A program made the translations under genes and the position numbers. A stretch of DNA of 64,000 nt from Triplophysa rosa (lineage: Eukaryota > Chordata > Actinopteri > Cypriniformes > Nemacheilidae), in the NCBI RefSeq assembly GCF_024868665.1, contig NC_079904.1:18486814-18550813 (forward strand). The letters are read 5' to 3'. Below are positions 34,001-45,965 of the stretch, in pieces. Under the pieces are notes generated by a model. That model did not search any database and was not told the origin of the DNA. It saw only the letters and a list, made by a program, of their open reading frames with translations. Each line of letters opens with the position of its first letter. Positions within the stretch are counted from its first letter, which is position 1.

Positions 34001-35775
34001 CCTAACGTTTAAAAAACGAATAAACAACTTGAAAACTAGTTCTCACATGTGGGCGGTATGAAACGCCCCCTTCCGCTGATTGGCAAATCAAAGGTCAGTA
34101 AGCGACGTCTTCGGTTGTCCCTCGGTTCCGAATAAATAGTCCTCCGCTGCTGTACAGAAAGTATGTTTCATTGCTCACATTAAACAACCGTCCACAAATC
34201 GTACAGGGCAGATTATAGACTGGACTTTCTTCTGTGCAACCTAGCGCATTTCATATAAATATTTATATCACAAATATTAATGTAGTTCGCATCCGCATCT
34301 TTCTAGCTCGCCAGGGTTAAATCTGCGTGGCAAAGCTGCGCGAGACACTGGACCGCACGAAATGGCGCCGTTTTCTCACTCACCGTTTGTTCAAGTTCAA
34401 ACTGAAAAACAAATGGCCAAAAGATACACGGACCCAACAACCTCTCGACTGTCCCTTGGAGGCGGGAATTCAAAATAACGGATCGCAACAACCTCTCGAC
34501 TGTCCCATTGGATGTAAGTAAAGTCAAAATATATAAATAACTTAAATAACTAACTATATACTATTTATATAAATGTATACTCTGACACGTCTAATTGTAT
34601 GGCCGCTTTTGGCTGTTTAAACCATTTATTTACACAGTGTAGGCAGCGCATGTTTTAGCCGAGATGCTAACGAATATAAGTTAAGATGAAGCTTGTGGGG
34701 CTAACGTTAAATGGGTAACGTTAGTGTTAAATGACAAACAATGACTTTTAGCACTTTTAGCTATTATGTTCACTTTTAGTGAATGTATAGCTCTTTTTTA
34801 ACTTATTGATGTTTGTGTTGAATGGTTTTCCCACCCATGTTACATAAATTGTCGTAATTAAATATTTTTATCATTCAGTTCTGTTTTTATCCTTTTAACT
34901 CAGAATTTTCAGTATTTTCCAGTTGAGCAGCAAAAAAATGAAGTATTATTTTATTATGATATTTCATTATTATGTTATTTGTTATATTTGCACATGTAAA
35001 AATACTATTGACAATGGAAAATCTGAATAAAGTGGATTATTACAGTTGTGCTATAAATAGCCTATTTTACTCCTTAACCATAGACCAAAACAGTGACTTC
35101 AGGCATTGTAATATTTTTTTATTGTTACATTTGTAAACCAATTTGTGATGTGCTAAATGATTAAATGTAATGTTTTATGAGACGTTATCTAAATCCCTCT
35201 TTTTGGTCTCCATGTCTTATTCGCAGGGCAACCAAGGCCAACAGACCCAGCCCCCCTGATGCTCATCCTTGCACTGCCTGGGACACCTAAGGCCAACAGG
35301 CGCAGCTCCTGTTCTCTTTTTGCCATAAATACTTTAGCAATGCAAAATTGTGAAATGTACTATAGAAATAATTTTGACTTTGACTACATGGATCCTCACA
35401 CCACCTGGTAATAGCAGGAAACCCATTTGGAGAGAACAGCATTGTTTTCTCGAGCTCGCAAGGATTTGCTTTTTGGCAAATTACAACTTTACCATGGGTG
35501 TAGGCCTTGCTATGAGAGACTACTTTTTTGCTGGACTTTTTTACAATTGTACATTTGTACAAAGTACCTGAAATATTTCTGTATGTACAGTATATTTAAA
35601 ATTAAGGCAAATTATTTGGTTAGTTTTGTTAAGATAAAGACTTTCATTTATAACAATATCACCAACACAATATTAATTATACATGTGATTTCATGAATTT
35701 AGAATGGTAATGTTCAATATTGACCATTCTGTAAATATTTATTCAATGTAAATTGTTGTTGTTATCAATAAACTG
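33203..35775 (+). other. Spliced-gene-like, probably non-coding segment
   Basis: Equals 18833-20963 up to 35313, then continues. Visible parts are an NRF1-like GCGCATGCGC box at 33793, an AATAAATA TATA-like box at about 34131, an exon ending at a GTAAGT donor (34514), and a last exon after TTCGCAG (about 35227) running to an AATAAA at 35767. The microexon donor found in the other copy is destroyed here by a one-base loss. No long coding frame is present. A 25-bp stretch is repeated in the first exon around the CCTCTCGACTGTCCC block. This copy has more single-base deletions than the other, so sequence quality may play a part. Confidence 0.4.
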
Positions 35776-36023
35776 TTGTATTTGATTTAGTATTTCTGCT
35801 TATTAAAATATTGTGAATAGCAAATATAAACTGTGAAATGGTGCCTTGAAGCACCAAGATGGTTCCAGACCATTTAATAAAAGGGATCCCCAAGAAGCCT
35901 TGAGGGTTCCTCAGAGAACGCCCTTCATTAAGCGGTGCCTTGAGTTTCCCCTGAGGGTTCCGCCGGCGTGGCAATGTGAAGAACCCCAAATGGTTCCTCA
36001 AAGTACCTTTAATTTTTACAGTG

Positions 36024-36229
36024 TGGGGACCAAAATTGAGGTCCCCAGGGGCAAAAAAGCTAATAAATTGTACAGAACAATATTTTTTACAAATCTAAAA
36101 ATGCAAAAAGTGTTCTATGATCTTTAGGTTTAGGGATAGGGTTAGGGATAGGGGATAGAATATACAGTTTGTACAGTATAAAAACATTACGCCTATGGAC
36201 TGTCCCCACGGGGATAGTCAACCAAAGCC

Positions 36230-36286
<57 letters not shown>
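36024..36286. repeat. Minisatellite unit 3 (right part) and (GT)n run
   Basis: Continuation of the tandem repeat interrupted at 31871, from GGGGACCAAAATTGAGG to GTCAACCAAAGCC. A pure TG microsatellite follows at 36231-36286. Confidence 0.9.
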
Positions 36287-38014
36287 TGAGAGAAGGGAAG
36301 CTAGCTTCACATGCTTGCTCAACTGTGACATGGTTTGTGCTCAAGTGTGAAGTCGTGATCTCTTCCGAAAATATCACGTTTCAAAGTTACTGAGGGGGAA
36401 ACGTGCATTTTGTTGTTGTCGGTCACTGTTACTGTCAACCAGATGAGATGTAATCTCTGCAGTCAACAAGCACCAGCCTAAGTGATTTAAACTATGTGTC
36501 ATATAGGCCTATTATAATATTCACACACTGAATTTACTATAATTTTTGCGTTCTAAAACTAATACACACTATTATTTGTAAACGCAATGTTGTGCACATT
36601 GAAGACTTAAATGCACTTTTTTTAAGGTTTGCTAAAAAGGTGACAGAGACTTACTTTAGCTGCAAAACACAGTCGGGCGACGCTCAAAACCTGCCCAATG
36701 GCTGAATTGGCTAATTTCTATATCACCTAACCCACAATACTGAACTTGTCATAAACTTCAAAGTAAAAGGTTATTCACTGGCTCTCTTTCATCCATCATC
36801 CATCTCTCTCACCTTGCATTTTAGATAGGTCATGTACAGTTGCAAGCGCATTCACACACACAACACTGTTGGCATGGTACAAGGTGCCATGTAACATCTG
36901 CAATTCTGCATACGATGACCCTCTTTAGTTGGCGGCCTTTAACATCACAACCACTTTACAGTCTTCTCACTCTCACACACCACCAACAATCAGGGTGTTT
37001 CAAAGTCATATCATAGAGCCAAAATCTCACATATAACCAAACAAGGATCAGGAGTGTTAGCTCCTCACACACACAAGCTGACCATACAAGGTGACCAAAA
37101 TCTAGATGAAAGGTTAAAGATAAATCGCACCCACACATGCCATAGTAAGTGCTCTCTCCAACGAACAAACAAACGAATGGTACTAGTACTACTGAATCAT
37201 AATAGAAGTGTCTGAGATAAATTTATATCTAGAGATTAAACATGCTTATAACGTTTCCAAAGCAGTATCTCATCTAAAGGATCGTTCACATAAAATGACC
37301 AAAAAAATGACATCACAAAACAACTACAATAGATAGAAAGAACCAATGGGATAACATTCAGATGACAACTTAGCAGACTATTTTACATTTTATAAAACTA
37401 AAATGCACATTTCATAAAATGCATTAGTTAAATTGTAAAAAAATCCATGTCTTCTGTCATTTTAGCAGTCATACGGGCCCTCCAGTAGCTAGTCTCAGCG
37501 GTCTCATTGGCAGACAGACAAGGCACTTTTGATAGCCTTCATCACCTCTGACTTCCCTCTGTGGACCAACTGCATGACTGGCATTTAGGTTACCTTGGCA
37601 ACTACTTACAGCCTTCAATCGAGAACAAGAGTGAAAGCCTGTGTGTTTGAGGAGCTCTGTTAAAAAAAGAATAAGTTCTGATTGCAACCGAACATTCTGT
37701 AACAGTCATTTTCTCGAATGGGCCATAGCTGTTTGCAACGGAATACATGCATGCTGCTCACTGTATAGTATACTGCATATGGCCTACTATTTGTTTGAAA
37801 TAGAATTTGTGCAGTTATTTGAGGTGACATTACCCTTCTCAAGTTCATACTAGATGGTTGAGTGCATACTGCATAGTGTAGAGTAGATCATTTGGAAAGT
37901 GCAATACACTTATCCAAGCATCCCCTAAAACATTTTAGAACAGAGAATAGTAATTCACATTATAAACTGACCCTAAAAATAGAAGTGTAAGGGAAAAGAA
38001 TGTACAAAATATTC
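36287..38014. other. No recognisable gene or repeat
   Basis: About 1.7 kb of unremarkable AT-rich sequence. Open frames of 60-75 codons on both strands carry no motif. It may be intron or intergenic DNA. Confidence 0.35.
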
Positions 38015-38320
38015 CTAAGTACTAGACATGTGCCAATATTTGGTAATGTGATTAACCGCGGTAATGGATTTGCGCGATGTTGTTATTGCGGGCACTTTCA
38101 AATACCGTGAAAAAATATAGGTCAGCATTTTGATTTTTAGAACGTGTATTTGTTTATTTTTCATCAACCGGATAAAAGTACACTGCATGTATGCTGCGTA
38201 GGAATGCGCACTCTGATCTAAACAATCCCATTCCCCATGTGGAGATGCCTACGTGTGTGTGCTGCTGAGCAAAAGACGCATGCGCACTCTGATGTAAACA
38301 GTACCACATGGAGAGGAAGC

Positions 38321-38404
38321 ATGGCGGAAGAAGGAACGCTGCCTACGATTTATCCCCCTTCTAAAAGGGTGAAGTCTGAGGTTTGGAAATATTTTGGGTT
38401 AAAA
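38321..38404 (+). pseudogene. hAT transposase first exon, start of a BED-like domain
   Basis: Starts at ATGGCGG and reads MAEEGTLPTIYPPSKRVK followed by SEVWKYFGLK, then the donor GTAAGC at 38405. The S-x-VWxYFGL block is the typical opening of BED zinc fingers, the DNA-binding domain of ZBED/hAT transposases. The exon with the zinc-binding cysteines and histidines is missing, so the gene is an internally deleted relic. The same exon, with intact donor, recurs at 46592-46675. Confidence 0.6.
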
Positions 38405-38817
38405 GTAAGCCGAGCGATTAAATTTGACAGTGTGGCAGAATAATTATTTTAATTATATGTTGATGGAACGCAATAAAGTCATACACTGTCACAAAGTGCG
38501 AGTGAATTTGCTGTTTATAAATGTTTAGCTTGCTATAATAGTTAACACACTGGCTTGGCTTGTTATTCAAACAATAATAATAATAATATGAATTGTAGTA
38601 CTAGCGTTGTACAGACATAAGTATATTTAAAAGCAGATAACAAAAGTTGTTCTTTTGCAGTTTGCACTTTATTCTGTTTGAATAAACTCACTTTATACAT
38701 TATTACGGTGTGTTGTTTTATTTATATTTAAATGTTTGAGGTTCTCTTTATTATTTAAAATAATTAAAGTTGTTAGCAAGAGGAAAACACTGAAGTTGGT
38801 TAATATTTTCAACCTGT

Positions 38818-39197
38818 CCCTGATAGCACACATACATCTGGTTTACGTCTATTTGACGTCTGCATTTACATCTGCAAGACATCTACAATACATCATTTGC
38901 TCATCTGCAATACGTCTCGGAGATGTCTGCTGTCAGACGTCATATAGACATCTAGAAGATGTCTGTAAGATGTTTATGATTTAGAATGGATGTACAACAG
39001 CTCTGTTTAGCAGAGTTTAAAGATGTTTAGCAGATGTTTTTAAGCAGCAGATCTCCAGATCTTTAGCAGACGTATTACAGACGTTCAGACGTCTCCGAGA
39101 CGTATTGCAGATGAGCAAACTATGTATTTAAGATGTCTTGCAGATGTAAATGCAGACGTCAAATAGACGTAAACCAGATGGATTGTGCTATCTGGGG
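38818..39197. mobile_element. Foldback MITE with inverted arms of about 115 bp
   Basis: Arms CCCTGATAGCAC and, inverted, CCCCAGATAGCAC continue in close agreement through CATCTGGTTTACGTCTATTT and GCTCATCTGCAATACGTCTC. The interior is full of short AGACGT and AGATGT repeats. It is inserted in the hAT at 38023-39296 and absent from the sister hAT at 46323, which shows the empty site near 47090. Confidence 0.85.
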
Positions 39198-39304
39198 TAG
39201 TTCTCATATAATTGAATACCATGATAATACAGCTTACCGTGATAAAACCTTAATCAATTAATCGCAGCATGGAAATTTGATACCGGCACATGCCTACTAA
39301 GTAC

Positions 39305-40476
39305 TTTATAATGGGCCCTAGAGATCAATTTCCTAAACTGAAATATTGGGGTTTCTGCAAAACTGTACAAATGTTTATGCACAATCATGATACATTGATG
39401 GTCACGGTGTTTAAACCAAGTGAAATAAACTTAAAAACTGGTGGTTTTACAATATCAATATATGCAATCACTCAAAACAACAACAGACAACAACAGACCA
39501 CTCAAAGGCGCAGTTCTTAATTAACAGCGGCCACTAGCGTTGTATTATAGATTTGCCACGAATCGCTAAGTCCAAACACGACGGTGGCCACCACAGCACA
39601 AAAAGATGTCGTTCTCATGTTGACGCAGGGAAGAGATTTTGCGGGCATTAGAAAGACTGTAGATAGAGCTATGACTTATGTATTACATAAAATAAAAGGT
39701 TTGTGGATTTTAAGTTTAAAAAGAAGGATAAAAGTCAGGCAGGAGCTAGGACCTGCATTAATATTATAAAGACTTTACAGCAGAGACACGTTAGGACTAA
39801 GGCTTTTAGCAGATATGTACTCACAGATATCTATGGAGATACTTTCCAGCAGAGAGACGTTGGAGAGAAAGATCGTCTAAAAATAATCCCCGAGGATGCT
39901 TTTATTCGGATCAGTATGCGAGTAAGATACTAACATACCAAGATATGTTGTTGTTGTAATATTAGCTGTGTGACGGAGCAGTTTAGAGCGTCATTGTTCA
40001 TCTGGAACCGCTTTAATATTGTACTCATCCAGATACTTGAGAGAGAGAACGAGAGCGCGTTGGAGCTGAAACTGAAACTGGAGAGCGAGCGAGAGTGCGT
40101 TTTATTCTTTTACTCAATGATGAATAAACTTTCAGTTAATCCGCGGGTCACATGCATTCCGCAACGGAGAGCACGATCCGTATGGATCACAGATCATCCC
40201 GCGATCCGTTTCACCACGATATTGCAGCAGAGAGGAAGAGAAAATGCGCGTTGTAGAGTTTTATGTCCGTTTAGGGCTGCTGTACAAAACATGGAGGTGA
40301 ATTCAATGTATGTAGGGCCGCTCTGTATGTAGATATAAATATCTTATACTAAGGTATTACAAACTTAATGGTTCATTACGTAAGGTCTTTATACACCTCT
40401 GAAGAAATAGTTTTGTGTATTATATTGTATTTCTGTCAATAGATCCTCCTAAAAATGCTGTATTGTTCCTTTAAAA
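39305..40476. mobile_element. Probable DNA transposon with TTTAAAGGAACAATA right end
   Basis: The right edge (about 40370-40476) ends ATGCTGTATTGTTCCTTTAAA, a terminus type I recognise from fish repeats. GAGAGCGAG-rich sequence at 40040-40100 and several short frames lie to its left, none with a domain. The left end is not located, so the extent is a guess. Confidence 0.35.
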
Positions 40477-40821
40477 TAGACTGACTGACCCATAACCTCA
40501 GCAAAGTGAACACAATGTTGCCTCACTGTAACATAACTACAGGTCTCAGAATAGCACTCAAAATTATACACTTGCATTACTGCACGCAGCACACAAAACG
40601 AAATTATAATGACAGGCGACTGTTCCTCCACAACTTTGTAATCATCATAGTAATACGAAAAACAGTGTCCTCTGATAACACATGAACAATTCCTGTCACA
40701 GCCTAGGAGTCTAGGGTGCAGTGGGCTAATGAAACAGCTGTCTTTATGCATACCAAGAAACACCCTGATCATTACTTTAATGAAACAGTCCTCCTCGCTT
40801 AACCTCACGAACCTATATGAC

Positions 40822-42043
40822 CAGAGGTGGGTCGTAACGCGCTACATTTACTTCGTTACATTTACTTGAGTAACATTTTGGGAAATATGTACTTTTTAAG
40901 TAAAATTAAAAGTGTGTACTTTTACTCTTACTTGAGTAAATTTCTAATAGAAAATCTGTACTTTTACTTCGTTACATAACTTACATTGCGTGACGTTCCT
41001 TCGTTCCTTCATTTTAAAATATGCTTTTTAAAACGCGTTGTTTATTTCAAGGTTGTCGTCTCTTTTTACGGGCATTCCCGAGTGATCGATTCTTTTGAGT
41101 CGATTCTTTTGAAAGCATTAATTGAACAATGGGCAAAACCATTTGAATAGGCTAATGAATCAGTTCAAATGATTTGTTCAGTTCGCAGCACGATCTGAAT
41201 CATCTGAAGCAGGATTACTCACTCCTCGTAGCGCGAAATTTAAGAACACGCAGAACACAAAGAGCGTTGGATGAAGTGGATATTAATCTATATCTATACA
41301 ATCAAAACTGCAAATGTGTCATATTGTTTGCCAGCAATGATAAATGCCCGCCATATGCGCGCACCCGTGCGACCTGCTCGTCAGACACAGCAACATGCGC
41401 GTTACCTGTCAGACACAGAGACGTGGGCTTGCAGAAATATACATTTGAAGAACAGAAGGAAGAAAACTTGTTGATGGGCGTGTGGTTCACTGTTTACTGT
41501 TTGTTTACAAGTAAGAGCGTTTCACAACACGCACGTGACACAACACGAGAAAACATGAGCTTTGTTCAAAAATGTGTATTTCATTTAAGAGAGCACTGCA
41601 GATGTTCTAGATCATCTTAGGAAATGCTCTGAGTTTAGTTAATGCTTTAGTTTGACATGGTCTATTATTCTAAATAAGTTATGTAAACTACATTGACATC
41701 AGGACTAGATTAAATTTACAGAAATGCTTGTCTCTTCTGTGTTTGTCTATTCTTTAGTCTCTCTAGTATATTGCAAAGATATCTGTTTATGATAATTAAA
41801 ATATTGATTAAAATGTAATATTAAAATATTGGCGTTAATATTAATTTTATGTAGTAGGCCTATATAATCAGATACAAAGTAACTAAGTAACTAGCTACTT
41901 GAGTAGTTTTTTCATTGCATACTTTTTTACTTTTACTCAAGTCATTTTTAAAATAGTGACTTTTACTTTTACTTGAATAACAATTTCTCTAGTTACTTGT
42001 ACTTTTACTTGATTAAAGATTTTGGCTACTCTACCCACCTCTG
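40822..42043. mobile_element. Non-autonomous hAT with CAGAGGTGGGT ends
   Basis: A 1222-bp element from CAGAGGTGGGTCGTAACG to TCTACCCACCTCTG, with subterminal TTACTTGAGTAA-type motifs in both arms. An exact 8-bp duplication TATATGAC lies at 40814-40821 and 42044-42051. A 148-codon frame inside (41174-41620) has no domain. Confidence 0.94.
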
Positions 42044-42051
42044 TATATGAC

Positions 42052-42398
42052 CCAAACATAAATAGCCACAGAGACAGATGCGTGCAAGAATGCATACGCA
42101 TATGCATGGCCTAACAACAGATGTTGGGAAAAAGGCTCCAGCTGACCCTGGTATCTTAAAATACACACCCTCTCTTCTTAAAAAAACCCACACTGTTGCA
42201 TGGAGTCGGAATACAAGACGGATGCATAGACGCACGATTTACGTACATTACAGAATAAGCTACAGGAGAAATATAAACATAAAGGCTTATTCAAATGAGC
42301 GTGTGTACGCACAACCATCCTGCAAGGCTCATCTAGTGTTTCAGAAAAACCCTTGTAACTCGAGCAGGGAAGAAAACCAGAGCAGGCCCTATGAATCT

Positions 42399-42443
<45 letters not shown>

Positions 42444-43162
42444 GAAAGGCAGGCCCTTGTGGAGCAGGGGGTCCCGATTCACAAAATCTGGGAATGATCA
42501 TATTTCTTAGCTGAGCAAAAAGCACACCTGACTGTTCTCACAGCCACACAAAGGAAATTTCAAACCAAGTTGTGTTTAAATGGGCCTAAAACTACTTAAA
42601 ATCATAAAGGAATGGAAATAAAAAGGAAAGTGAAGATCAACAGACAAAAAGATACAAAGACAGGGAAGCCCACCTGCCTGCACAGCCGTGTAGGAAACAG
42701 CTGGAATGGAGCAACGTTTCGGCTCTCAGCACCAGGATCTGCCTTGTATGAGTTTGAAGAGGACAAAGCTTTCTTATGTACAAACAGCAAGCGCTCAAAT
42801 AGAAGACAAGGAGAGAAAGAGAGAAAGAGGGGAGGAGAGAGACTATTTATGAGGATTAAAGCTATGCCAGACGCACGGTTCAACTATAAACAATTCAGAC
42901 AGACAATGCAATAACACTAACTCTTCAGCGGCCCATAAAACCAAAACTACATTTAGAAAAGGATATTTAACCTTTGCATAAATTTGTAATTCAATTAACA
43001 TAATTCAATGCAAGTTTGGCCAAACACATGGTTCATGCTGTTGTACAACATTTATGTGAAGAAATGTTCGGGGAAGCTGTAAAATTTGAATTCCATTAGC
43101 ATTTGAGCTTTAATGATGCCACAGAAAATTTCTTTGAATCATCCCTCAGGTTTGCTTTTTTA
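42052..43162. other. No gene; (CA)n microsatellite at 42400-42440
   Basis: Contains a pure CA run of about 40 bp and a purine-rich patch at 42808-42843. Frames overlapping the CA run are low-complexity artefacts. Confidence 0.5.
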
Positions 43163-43975
43163 AAGCAACACTTTGTAGTTTTTCGTAGGGCTGGGTAAAA
43201 AATATTGATTCTTCGATTTTAATCTTTAATTTAAAGAAACATAAAACATGTTTAAAACAAAGTTTTATAAATGTTGCATTTGATGACATGATTTTATTTC
43301 ATTATAATGAAATCGACATCAGACGTAATTCATCAAATTAATTTATTACTATTTAGTCAGATGATCTGAAAAAAAGTCTCTGCGACTCTAAAAGTCTCCC
43401 TGTGATTCAACAACAGACACACATTAGGCCCATATCGTGGTCTAAACCAATCAGAGATAGTGAAGGGTGGACCCCCACTCTGATTGGCCGTGGTCCAGAC
43501 ATTCCTGTACGTGTGTACGAGAGGCGCGTTAACCGAAAATTCTCTGTCATTGACAGATATTCTTTACCAGTGACAGCTGAAGGCCGTTCGTCCGTCATTT
43601 TGACGGATTACAATGAGGGCAATTTGTAACTCCCCGTTTCCCTTCATTAGAGCGTGATATGCTCGCGAAGGGATGTGCGTGTTTTCACCTGTCATTAGCC
43701 GGGTTTCCATCCAAAGTTGCGAATTTAGCTTAGGCGCAAAATTGGAATATCGCATAAAACATTTTCGAATAAGCACCGTTTCCTTCCAAATAGTCAACAG
43801 TCACTTCCTAATAAACTGCCACTAAATATCAGTAAGAAAAGTAAAAGAAGCCACTGAATATAATGATTTTCATATAGAATAATACTTGCGCAAGCAGACG
43901 ATTACGAAAAACACAATAAATGCGCTGCTTTTGTGGATGCCTGCTGTTCGGGAAACAGTTCTAAGCAGTTGTGAC

Positions 43976-45407
43976 TAGGGCTGTGCCGATAGACGATATC
44001 ATATCGAATCGCGATAGAATGTATTTCAAAAACGATGATAAGCTATTGGCATTTTGACTCGATATGGATTAATCTTACAGTCTAACAGAACGCAGAAATA
44101 AACGCAACAACAGTCAGTCAGCGTGCAGCTTTTAGCATGTGCATCAAAGTACAAAGTCCATTTCATACTGCACTTGGCAAAGAAAACTCAACATGAGGAG
44201 GAAAACATGACTGGAAGCGGAAACAAAGGTGAAACTAACCTCGAGTTGTCATCACGCGGTTTATCAAGTGTCTTATTTTTTTTTCGCAATCGCCGGTTAA
44301 ACAAAACAAACTTGAGGCGCAATTGCAAGCGAGTTACTTCGAAACTCAAGCACAAACGTTTTTATATCCATCGTTAACAATATCTGCTAACATGAGCTGG
44401 TGCATATGAAACAAACCAGCGCTGCCCTGTGCAGATTAGAGATGTAATGAAGTGAGTTTGTGTGCACATTAAAATAGTGAACCTTGTATGTAAGATGCTT
44501 GCATGATTAAAGAAATGTGACCCTGGATCACGAAACCAGTCTTAAGTAGCACAGGAACATTTTTAGTAAAAGACAAAAATACATTGTGTGGGTCAAAATT
44601 ATCGATTTTTCTTTTATGCCAAAAATCATTAGGATATTAAGTAAAGATCATGTTCCATGAATATATTTTGTAAATTTCCTACCTTAAATATATAAAAACT
44701 TTATTTTTGTGAGTGGATGGTCTGCCACAGTGCCCCTGATTAACAACTTCAAAAGGCAATTTTCTCAATATTTTGATTTTTTTGCGCTCTCAGATTCCAG
44801 AGTTTTAAACGGTTGTATCTCAGTCAGATATTGTCCTATTCTAACAACTCATATATCTATAGAAAGTTTATTTATTCAGCTTTCAGATTATGTAACAATC
44901 TCAATTTCGAAAAATTGACCCATAAGACTGGTTTTGTTGTCCAGGGTCACAAATGTACTACAGTTTATGTGAGATGTCTTTTTGAAAACTAAGGTTCACT
45001 GAATGCATTGAATAAAACCCACTACTCAAGCAAGACATTATTGCAGCGTTATGTATGTGCGCAGGTGCTGAGCCAATAGCGTTCAAATGTACCAGTAACG
45101 GAGCCCTTTCATTGGTTGAATGTACTGAATGAACACTCCCTTTACTTAACAAGTCAATTGAGTCAAAATGAGACTGAATGAACTGGTACATGTTGTTTAT
45201 GGCCTAATATCCTCTGTGTTGCAACAGTGCATTCATTTAATTGAATTTTAACTGGTTAAAGGTTAACTTTTGTTAATAAACTGTATTTAAAATAAATTAT
45301 TTTAAATACAGTTTTGTAATTAAATATATATCGAAATAAATATTGTTATCGATCAATATAGAAAAAAAACTATCGAGTTTACTTTTTTGCCATATCGCCC
45401 AGCCCTA
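43976..45407. mobile_element. Non-autonomous hAT, family 1 (copy b), nest level 5
   Basis: Same family as 14033-15049. The exact 8-bp duplication GTTGTGAC is at 43968-43975 and 45408-45415. Length is 1432 bp, including the 434-bp MITE at 44517-44950. Confidence 0.95.
44517..44950. mobile_element. 434-bp MITE with GTGACCCTGG ends, nest level 6
   Basis: Ends GTGACCCTGGATCACGAAAC and, inverted, GTGACCCTGGACAACAAAAC. Family-1 copies at 14576 and 57536 show the uninterrupted target AAATGTACTACAG. A 4-bp AAAT repeat flanks it. The superfamily is uncertain. Confidence 0.85.
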
Positions 45408-45734
45408 GTTGTGACAGTTCTAAGCAGGGGCGGACTTACCATTAGGCAAAGGTAGGCAATCGCCCGGGGCCCCGAGCTACCAGGGGCCCCCAAAAGGAAG
45501 GGGTGGACTTAACCAATAAGCCTTGTCAGCAGCCACGTAGAGCCCAAAGTAATCATCAAAATAGTCGGGATATCCCTGTTAACGTTTTAGTTATTACATC
45601 TGTACGAAGGCACTCCCTCCATTATAGATTAGAGTGGACCATTCCATTAGCACCGTATACGTGCGAGACGAGTTCGACACCAGCTAGAGAAAGTTAACGC
45701 AGCGGCCGAATTAGTAGAACTGCCCACAGCGAGA

Positions 45735-45965
45735 GTGTCATTGTGTGGTACATTAGCTGCAAAACGAAGTAAAAGTCGCAGGGAAATAAAACAACAAAGA
45801 ATGCAGCTACACCAGCGGAGAGGAAAAAAGACGATTTACAAAAGATTGTTGCCAAAGTCTTTGCTTTTTCCCCACACAAACTCCACCGCTGCTCCTACAG
45901 CAGCAGCACCTCTCTCTCCCGCCAGACACAGCACTCTCCCAGCCACGAGCAAAGATAATGTGCTG
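45735..45965 (+). pseudogene. Possible exon remnant of a hAT transposase
   Basis: An open stretch rich in Lys/Arg (AAKRSKSRREIKQQ, QRRGKKTIYKRLLPK) followed by an Ala/Pro/Ser region ends near a GTGAGT donor at about 45966. Position just inside the left arm of the hAT suggests an N-terminal transposase exon. No catalytic or zinc-finger motif is visible, so this is tentative. Confidence 0.25.

Larger units (their letters stand above)
31872..36023. mobile_element. CACTGTAAAAAT-ended DNA transposon inside the minisatellite
   Basis: A 4152-bp element with ends CACAGTAAAAATAAAAGGT and, inverted, CACTGTAAAAATTAAAGGT. The dinucleotide TG is repeated at 31870-31871 and 36024-36025. Deleting the element and one TG restores the tandem-repeat unit exactly (CACCGTGGGGACC). 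Subterminal regions carry repeated GGTTCC/GAACC blocks (31970-32230, 35860-36010). The interior holds an inverted repeat and a gene-like segment but no recognisable transposase. From 32240 to 32830 I see nothing to annotate. Confidence 0.8.
38023..39296 (+). mobile_element. hAT derivative of a ZBED-type transposon (copy 1)
   Basis: Ends TAGACATGTGCCAATAT and, inverted, TAGGCATGTGCCGGTAT. An exact 8-bp duplication CTAAGTAC is at 38015-38022 and 39297-39304. It keeps the transposase first exon but has lost the catalytic body. It carries a secondary insertion at 38818-39197. A second copy is at 46323-50507. Confidence 0.93.

Noticed and set aside
41174..41620. 148-codon frame inside the hAT at 40822-42043
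   Set aside because: No transposase or other motif; probably chance in a non-autonomous element.
42178..42525. 115-codon minus-strand frame with a Cys-Val repeat
   Set aside because: Product of translating the CA microsatellite.
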